Shown here: piece by piece, positions 23,568-28,504 of the stretch
How the letters are laid out: every line of letters begins with the position of its first letter
Numbering within the stretch: position 1 is the first letter of the stretch
DNA from: CAZNLL01 sp964573885
GTDB lineage: Bacteria; Desulfobacterota; DSM-4660; Desulfatiglandales; Desulfatiglandaceae
Reading direction: 5' to 3'
Assembly (NCBI GenBank): GCA_964573885.1
Contig: CAZNLL010000036.1
Coordinates: forward strand, 1-28,504
DNA length: 28,504 nucleotides
The notes under the pieces: model-generated
The model's database searches: none
Seen by the model: only the letters and a program-made list of their open reading frames with translations
What the model was told of the DNA's origin: nothing
Position numbers and translations under genes: made by a program

Positions 23568-24788
23568 ATGGATTTTCGATTCACGGAGCAAGAGCAGGCC
23601 TTCAGGGAAGAATTTCTCTCCTGGCTGGAGAAGAACCTCCCCAAGGGCTGGGATCCTTCACGATACCGTAATTATGAGACCTACGAGGAGTGGGCCGGGG
23701 TCCATCGGGATTTTCAGAAGCGACTCTTTGACGCCGGGTACGCGGGGATGAACTATCCCAAGGCTTACGGCGGTCAGGGAAGAAGCCTCATGGAAGAGGT
23801 CATTGTCCTTCAAGGCCTTGCCTCCACCTGCTATGAACTCCGGGGCCCGGGGGTCATCACCTTTGGTATGGCGGCCCCCACCATTCATGTGTGCGGGAAT
23901 GAGGAGCAGAAAAAGACCTTTCTCCCGAAGATCCTGGACGGGACCCATATCTGGTGCCAGGGTTTCAGCGAACCCAATGCGGGTTCTGATGTGGCCAATG
24001 TATCCACCCGGGCGGTCAAGGAAAAGGGGCATTACATTGTGAACGGCCAAAAGGTCTGGACCAGTTACGCCCATATCGCGGACTATTGCATCCTGGTGGT
24101 ACGCACCGACCCGAACGCCAAGAAACACAAGGGATTGAGTTACCTTCTCCTTGACATGACGCTGCCGGGGGTGGAAGTGCGGCCCATCACCCAGATTACA
24201 GGGGAGCACGATTTCAACGAGGTATATCTCGAAGACGTCAAGGTCCCCGAGGAGATGCTGGTCGGCAATGAAGGGGACGGATGGAGGATTACCATCACCA
24301 CCTTGATGTTTGAGCGGGTCATCGGTGATGCCACCATGGCGGCGCTCTATGAGACGAACTTCAAGAGGATGCTGGACATGGCCGCTCAAGTGAAGCAAGC
24401 CGGAAGGCCGGCCATTGAAGATCCCCTCGTCAGGCAGCGTTTAGGCCAGGCCTATATAGAGGTCATGGCCCTGAAGTACCACGGATTGCGGAGCCTGAGC
24501 AAACAGATCGGGGGAGATATCCCGGGGCCCGAGGGATCCGTCGGCAAGCTCCTCTGGAGCGAGTCCAACCAGCGTATCACAGAGGCGGCCGTCGACATTC
24601 AGGGACCTAACAGCCAGGTGATGGGTGGCAGCCCGTGGTCGGTGCAGGATGGATTCTGGCAGTTCAACTTCCTCAGGTCCAAGGGGAACACTATTGAGGC
24701 GGGCACCTCTGAGGTCCAGCGCAACATCCTTGGTGAACGCGTCCTGGGTCTGCCCAAGGATGCCAGCCGTGCCTTGAGACGGTCATAA
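23568..24788 (+). CDS. Acyl-CoA dehydrogenase, large subunit-like
   Basis: 406 aa from the ATG after AAAGGAG. FAD-dependent alpha,beta-dehydrogenation of an acyl-CoA. Seen: N-terminal helical domain, WCQGFSEPNAGSDVANV (FAD/substrate loop), VNGQKVWTSYAHIADY, TGEHDFNEVYLEDVKVP, and the C-terminal IEAGTSEVQRNILGERVLGLP. A second, shorter homologue follows after 15 nt. Such adjacent pairs form alpha2beta2 heterotetramers in steroid/branched-chain oxidation (FadE26-FadE27-type). The substrate cannot be told from sequence. Confidence 0.93.
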   Translation: MDFRFTEQEQAFREEFLSWLEKNLPKGWDPSRYRNYETYEEWAGVHRDFQKRLFDAGYAGMNYPKAYGGQGRSLMEEVIVLQGLASTCYELRGPGVITFGMAAPTIHVCGNEEQKKTFLPKILDGTHIWCQGFSEPNAGSDVANVSTRAVKEKGHYIVNGQKVWTSYAHIADYCILVVRTDPNAKKHKGLSYLLLDMTLPGVEVRPITQITGEHDFNEVYLEDVKVPEEMLVGNEGDGWRITITTLMFERVIGDATMAALYETNFKRMLDMAAQVKQAGRPAIEDPLVRQRLGQAYIEVMALKYHGLRSLSKQIGGDIPGPEGSVGKLLWSESNQRITEAAVDIQGPNSQVMGGSPWSVQDGFWQFNFLRSKGNTIEAGTSEVQRNILGERVLGLPKDASRALRRS

Positions 24789-24803
24789 AGGAGGTGAGAA
24801 GGA

Positions 24804-25934
24804 ATGGATATCAAATTGAGTGAAGATCAGGTGGAGATTTCCAGGCAGGCACGGAGGTTTTGCGAAAACGAATGCCCCATGGATTATGTCCGGGCCATGT
24901 ATGAAGACGAGCGGGGTTTTGAAGATACCTTCTGGACCAAGATGGCGGAACTGGGCTGGATGGCCATGCGGATTCCAGAGGCCTATGGCGGGCTGGATCT
25001 GGAATTGATGGACCTGGCGGTTGTCCTGGAGGAGATGGGACGGGCCGTGTTACCGGGGCCTTTCTTTTCCACGGTCATGCTGGCCACCGAAGCCCTTATC
25101 GAGGCGGGCAATGAATCCCAGAAGACGGCCTATCTCTCAAAAATGGCCACTGGAGAGCTCAAAGGGACCCTGGCCCTCTGCGAACCCGATGGGGGGGCTG
25201 ATATCACGTACATTCAGATGGGTGCTGAGAAAAGGGGGGAGACCTATGTGCTGAACGGGACCAAGGTTTTTGTCCCTGATGCCCATACGGCCGACTTTAT
25301 GGTCGTGGCGGCGAACACCCTCCCAGGACAAGGGGTAAGCCTCTTTTTGGTGGACCCTGGGGCCGAGGGAGTGACGGTGACAACGCTCCCGACCATGGAC
25401 GGAACGCGCAAGGTGTGTACCGTGGAATTCAAGGATGTGACGGTGAAAGAGGACGATCTCCTGGGGGCGGCCCGGAAAGGGAGGGAACCCTTGGAGCGGG
25501 TCCTTCAAAGGGCCCAGGTGGGCCTTTGCGCCGAGAGCATCGGGGGGGCCCGGCGGGCCACGGAGATCGCTTCCGAATATGCCAAGGTTCGGGTCCAGTT
25601 TGACCAGCCCATCGGGGCCTTTCAGGCCATCAAGCATCGCTGCGCCCAGATGTTCCTGGAGACGGAAAGCGGTCTGTCGATTCTGTATTGGGCCGCATGG
25701 GCCCAGGACCATGGGGACGCCAATGAGGCCGCCCTGGCTGCCTCGGTGGCCAAGGCCTATTGTTCAGAGGCCTATACAAAGGCGGCGTCCAGTGCCATTC
25801 AGGTCCTTGGAGGCACCGGCTTTTCCTGGGAGCACGACATCCACTTGCACTTGAAAAGGGCCAAGGGAAATGAATTGACCCTGGGGGATCCGGCCTTTCA
25901 TCGGTCCAGGGTGGTGGCGTTCCTCGAGGGATGA
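24804..25934 (+). CDS. Acyl-CoA dehydrogenase, second subunit-like
   Basis: 376 aa with AAGGAGGTGA before the ATG. It has the acyl-CoA dehydrogenase fold (ALCEPDGGADIT, VLNGTKVFVPDAHTADF, VQFDQPIGAFQAIKHRCA, IQVLGGTGFSWEHDIHLHLKRAK), but the loop residues around the FAD and substrate differ from the first gene and the end is shorter (no GTSE/IxGTSE motif). This fits the partner subunit of a heteromeric enzyme. Confidence 0.9.
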   Translation: MDIKLSEDQVEISRQARRFCENECPMDYVRAMYEDERGFEDTFWTKMAELGWMAMRIPEAYGGLDLELMDLAVVLEEMGRAVLPGPFFSTVMLATEALIEAGNESQKTAYLSKMATGELKGTLALCEPDGGADITYIQMGAEKRGETYVLNGTKVFVPDAHTADFMVVAANTLPGQGVSLFLVDPGAEGVTVTTLPTMDGTRKVCTVEFKDVTVKEDDLLGAARKGREPLERVLQRAQVGLCAESIGGARRATEIASEYAKVRVQFDQPIGAFQAIKHRCAQMFLETESGLSILYWAAWAQDHGDANEAALAASVAKAYCSEAYTKAASSAIQVLGGTGFSWEHDIHLHLKRAKGNELTLGDPAFHRSRVVAFLEG

Positions 25935-25965
25935 TACCCCGGGTCAGGAGCTTTTCCCCAAGAAG

Positions 25966-26457
25966 ATGATGAGTACTTCCTCCTTTCAAGTCCCTGTGGA
26001 AGGGCGCTATTTCCAGGATTACGTGGCGGGATCGGTCCACGAATTCGGCCCTATCTTGGTCGAAAAGGATGAGGTTATTGCCTTTGCGCGCCGATTCGAC
26101 CCGCAGGTGTTTCATGTGGATCCGGAAGGGGCCCAAAAGAGCGCCTTCGGAGGGCTGATCGCCAGCGGTTGGCATACCTCCTGCCTGATGATGCGTCTCT
26201 TTGTAGACCATTATCTTTCAAAAGTGGCGAGTCTGGGCTCACCCGGTGTGGATGAGCTGCGGTGGAAAACGCCTGTGCGTCCGGGCGACGAGCTCAGCAT
26301 TCGTGTGACCGTCCTGGAAACCAAGCTGTCCACGTCAAAACCGGACCGGGGAATTGTGCGTTCCTTCATCGAGGTGTTGAATCAGAACCGGGAGGTGGTC
26401 ATGACCGTGAGGGCGGTAAACTTGCTGCTGTGCCGGGATGTGCCAGGAAATGATTAA
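25966..26457 (+). CDS. MaoC-family enoyl-CoA hydratase
   Basis: 163 aa hot-dog protein: FARRFDPQVFHVDPEGAQ (D45, H50), FGGLIASGWHTSCLMMRL, then DELRWKTPVRPGDELSIRV. It probably hydrates the enoyl-CoA made by the two dehydrogenases directly upstream (31-nt gap), giving three consecutive beta-oxidation-type genes. ATG at 25966 is followed by ATG 25969; either may be used. It is a homologue of the MaoC gene at 18185. Confidence 0.88.
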   Translation: MMSTSSFQVPVEGRYFQDYVAGSVHEFGPILVEKDEVIAFARRFDPQVFHVDPEGAQKSAFGGLIASGWHTSCLMMRLFVDHYLSKVASLGSPGVDELRWKTPVRPGDELSIRVTVLETKLSTSKPDRGIVRSFIEVLNQNREVVMTVRAVNLLLCRDVPGND

Positions 26458-26471
26458 ATGGCGATTTGGTT

Positions 26472-28504
26472 TTAATGATTCCGCCTTTCAGGCAGCATCA
26501 AGTTGAATGTCGTGCCCTCCCCGGTGCGGGATTCAAAGGTCAACTCGCCGCCATGCTCTTTAACGATCCTCTGGGTAACGGGAAGGCCGAGGCCGGTCCC
26601 TTTATACCCTTTGGTGGTAAAGAAATCAGTGAATAGCCGTTTTTGGGTCTCTTGATTCATGCCCGTGCCGTTATCGGAGACCTGGAACCTTACCCCCCAC
26701 CCGTGGGGCCGGTCTGTTTTTACGGTTATCACCCCGTTACCCTCCATAATGGCCTCCAGGGTACATGCATCAATGGCATTGCTGATCAGGTTGAGGAGGC
26801 ATCGATGGATGGCGGTCCTGTCCATGGCAACGACCTCCAGGTCCGGCTGCAGGTCCCTTACCACCATGACACCGGAGGTCCGGGCCTTTTCCTCCATCAG
26901 TTCCATAACCTCTTCAAGTAAAGTATTTGGGTTAACCCATTCATATTGGGGCTTCCGCTCGTGGGAGTAGATAAGCATGTCCGTGACAATATTGCTTATT
27001 TGGTCGATATTTTTCTCCACCATTTCCCACCCCTTCCTGGCCAGCTCCAGATCTCTTTTGGACATGGCCGAGTTGATCACATAGGCTCCCCCTTTCAGGC
27101 CGGTGAGAATGTTCTTAATATAATGGGCCAGGCCCGCCACGGTCCGGCCCACCGCAGCCATTCGTTCCGCCTTTCCCTTTTCTTTTTGGAGGCGGCGTAT
27201 TTCTCTGAGATCTTGAATAAAGAGGACCGCCCCCACTTCCTTCTTCCGTTCAAAGAGCAGGGTTGCGGAGAGCCTTACCGGGATGGTTTCGGCGGCCTTG
27301 TTCAGGAGTTTGGTTTCCATGTTGATGATTTTTCCGGGCGGTCCGTATCGGGTCCCTGAAAAGGCCTCCCTGATGGCCACGGCCGTTTCATCAGGAAGGA
27401 TCTCCTGGTAACTCATCCGGCCGATGAGCTCCTCGGGCGTATACCCCAGGATTTGAGTAGCCCCCCGGTTGAATATGACGATTTTCCCTCGGGCCTCTGT
27501 GGCGATGATGCCGTCGATGGAGTTTTGAATAAGATTCTGTACAAAGGCCTCCCTCCGCTTTATTTGTTGGGTCATCCGGACCCGTTCCGAAAAGTCCTGG
27601 TAGGTCACGATGGCCCCTTGAATATTGCCGGAGTCGTCTTTGATGGGGGCGGCGTTGAAATAGAGATGGGTGCCTTCAGGACCCAGATGGGAGAAGAAAT
27701 GCTCGGCCTCATAGGCGCCTTCCACCATGGGGGACCTGCGAAGATTCATGTCCTTGTAGAGCCTCTGGATGGTCTCCGGGTCATCATCCATGACCAAATC
27801 GGCGAGAAGGGGCCGCTTATTGGGGTAAAAGGGCTTCCAATGCTGATCGGTGCCGATCATTTCCTGGCTGGAGTAGCCTGTGAGCTTTTCACAGGCCTTG
27901 TTCCAGTAAAAAACCCTGTGGTTCTTGTCGAGGACGAACATGGGTATGGGAGATCCATAAATGATCCCCTCGGCCGTCTTCTTCTGCCGGCTGGCCTCCT
28001 CTTCCGAGGCCTTTAATTCTCGGGTTCTCTCCTCTACGTCTTTTTCCAGCCTCTCCGAGTAAACCCTTCTGGATTCCTCCAGGCGTTTTTCCAGGGTAAT
28101 GTCTCTGGCCATGAACCGAAAAAGGCCCTCTTCAGGGAGCCAGGTCACATTGGCCTCAATGGGTAAGGTGTCGCCATTTTTTCGGACAAAATCCATTGTC
28201 ACGGCCGTGAATCCCAGTGTTTTGAGGTCGTCGAGATAATCCCTCAAGATTTTCTTGGAGGGGCCCTTGGCCAAATCAGAGATACCCATGCCCTCAATCT
28301 CACCCTTGAGATAGCCCAGCATATAGGCAAAGCTGATATTGGCCTCCAGGATCTTTCCGTGTGGATCAAAGAGGAGCAGACCCTCCCGGGCGTTATCAAA
28401 AAGGTCCTTGTATTTTTTCTGAGATTCCTCCAGGTCCAGTTCCAGGCGTTTTCGATCGGTGATTTCTCTCAGGCTGATGAGCCACCGCGTATCAAGGTTG
28501 TCCT
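26472..28504 (-). CDS. PAS-domain histidine kinase, 5' partial
   Basis: The frame is open to the window edge, so the start is outside; an internal ATG at 28322 is not the true start because the upstream codons (RWLISLREITDRKRLELDLEE, then YKDLFDNAREGLLLFDPHGKILEANISFAYMLGY) read as a further PAS domain. At least four PAS units are visible, each followed by a coiled-coil-like linker, then HisKA (GLAHYIKNILTGLKGG, H as phospho-acceptor) and HATPase (N-box CLLNLISNAIDAC, G1 VSDNGTGMNQE, G2 GYKGTGLGLPV). No receiver domain. A soluble multi-PAS sensor kinase whose regulator is not in view. It is convergent with the acyl-CoA genes, with only 14 nt between stops. Confidence 0.92.
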   Translation of the reverse strand, partial: DNLDTRWLISLREITDRKRLELDLEESQKKYKDLFDNAREGLLLFDPHGKILEANISFAYMLGYLKGEIEGMGISDLAKGPSKKILRDYLDDLKTLGFTAVTMDFVRKNGDTLPIEANVTWLPEEGLFRFMARDITLEKRLEESRRVYSERLEKDVEERTRELKASEEEASRQKKTAEGIIYGSPIPMFVLDKNHRVFYWNKACEKLTGYSSQEMIGTDQHWKPFYPNKRPLLADLVMDDDPETIQRLYKDMNLRRSPMVEGAYEAEHFFSHLGPEGTHLYFNAAPIKDDSGNIQGAIVTYQDFSERVRMTQQIKRREAFVQNLIQNSIDGIIATEARGKIVIFNRGATQILGYTPEELIGRMSYQEILPDETAVAIREAFSGTRYGPPGKIINMETKLLNKAAETIPVRLSATLLFERKKEVGAVLFIQDLREIRRLQKEKGKAERMAAVGRTVAGLAHYIKNILTGLKGGAYVINSAMSKRDLELARKGWEMVEKNIDQISNIVTDMLIYSHERKPQYEWVNPNTLLEEVMELMEEKARTSGVMVVRDLQPDLEVVAMDRTAIHRCLLNLISNAIDACTLEAIMEGNGVITVKTDRPHGWGVRFQVSDNGTGMNQETQKRLFTDFFTTKGYKGTGLGLPVTQRIVKEHGGELTFESRTGEGTTFNLMLPERRNH

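Noticed and set aside
25630..26211. Minus-strand frame under the acyl-CoA dehydrogenase and MaoC genes
   Set aside because: It crosses two clear plus-strand genes and lacks a domain.
1..28504. CRISPR arrays, tRNA or rRNA genes, insertion sequences
   Set aside because: No regularly spaced direct repeats, no clover-leaf or rRNA-like sequence, and no transposase were recognised.

Overview
The window looks like a piece of a Desulfobacterota (Deltaproteobacteria) genome, probably an anaerobic, sulfate-reducer-like lineage. This is inferred from gene content: multi-PAS histidine kinases, acyl-CoA dehydrogenase/MaoC clusters, a DGC-type cysteine protein, a thioredoxin-rich arsenic operon, and a likely UGA-encoded selenocysteine. 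Taxonomy is an inference; no rRNA or other marker gene is present.

Layout: (1) 1-3005, a 5'-truncated type I restriction enzyme R subunit (hsdR) whose coding sequence carries three in-frame palindromic GC-rich inserts, followed by about 600 bp of non-coding or decayed DNA. (2) 3605-6287, a two-gene unit of a MoxR-like AAA+ ATPase and a 609-residue partner resembling DUF5682/TraB-like proteins at its N-terminus. (3) 6515-16301, a long arsenic-resistance locus, all on +, starting from a near-consensus sigma70 promoter: arsR, an ArsP/DUF318-type permease, two thioredoxin-like proteins, arsM, a DGC cysteine protein, a PpiC/SurA-like-thioredoxin fusion, a thioredoxin lipoprotein, a CcdA-like transporter, a small Fe-S-type protein, a membrane-anchored rhodanese, a MauE/DoxX protein, arsC, a small conserved-domain protein, an ACR3 arsenite efflux pump and a Met-rich small protein. 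(4) 16432-18152, a VapBC module, a lone PIN protein, and gene remnants (ABC ATPase, cation-efflux-like tail, AbiEii-like nucleotidyltransferase). (5) 18185-23041, minus strand: a small membrane protein, a hybrid histidine kinase, a MaoC-domain protein and a radical SAM protein. (6) 23568-26457, two acyl-CoA dehydrogenases plus a MaoC hydratase. (7) 26472-28504, a minus-strand PAS histidine kinase running off the edge.

The most striking item is arsM. Its reading frame is interrupted by a single in-frame TGA at 9753-9755 that falls exactly on the conserved cysteine of the C-terminal (Cys)-x-(A/G)-GA arsenite-binding motif. The same frame then continues to a natural C-terminus. A perfect 7-bp hairpin with a CGGUGA loop begins 13 nt after the TGA (loop 20 nt after it), which fits the bacterial SECIS consensus. 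I read it as a selenocysteine-containing arsenite S-adenosylmethionine methyltransferase.

The arsenic genes appear to form one system: arsenate is reduced by thioredoxin-coupled ArsC; arsenite is exported by ACR3 or methylated by Sec-ArsM; methylated arsenic may leave through the ArsP-like permease. CcdA, MauE, the rhodanese and several CxxC proteins suggest that reducing power is delivered to both sides of the membrane.
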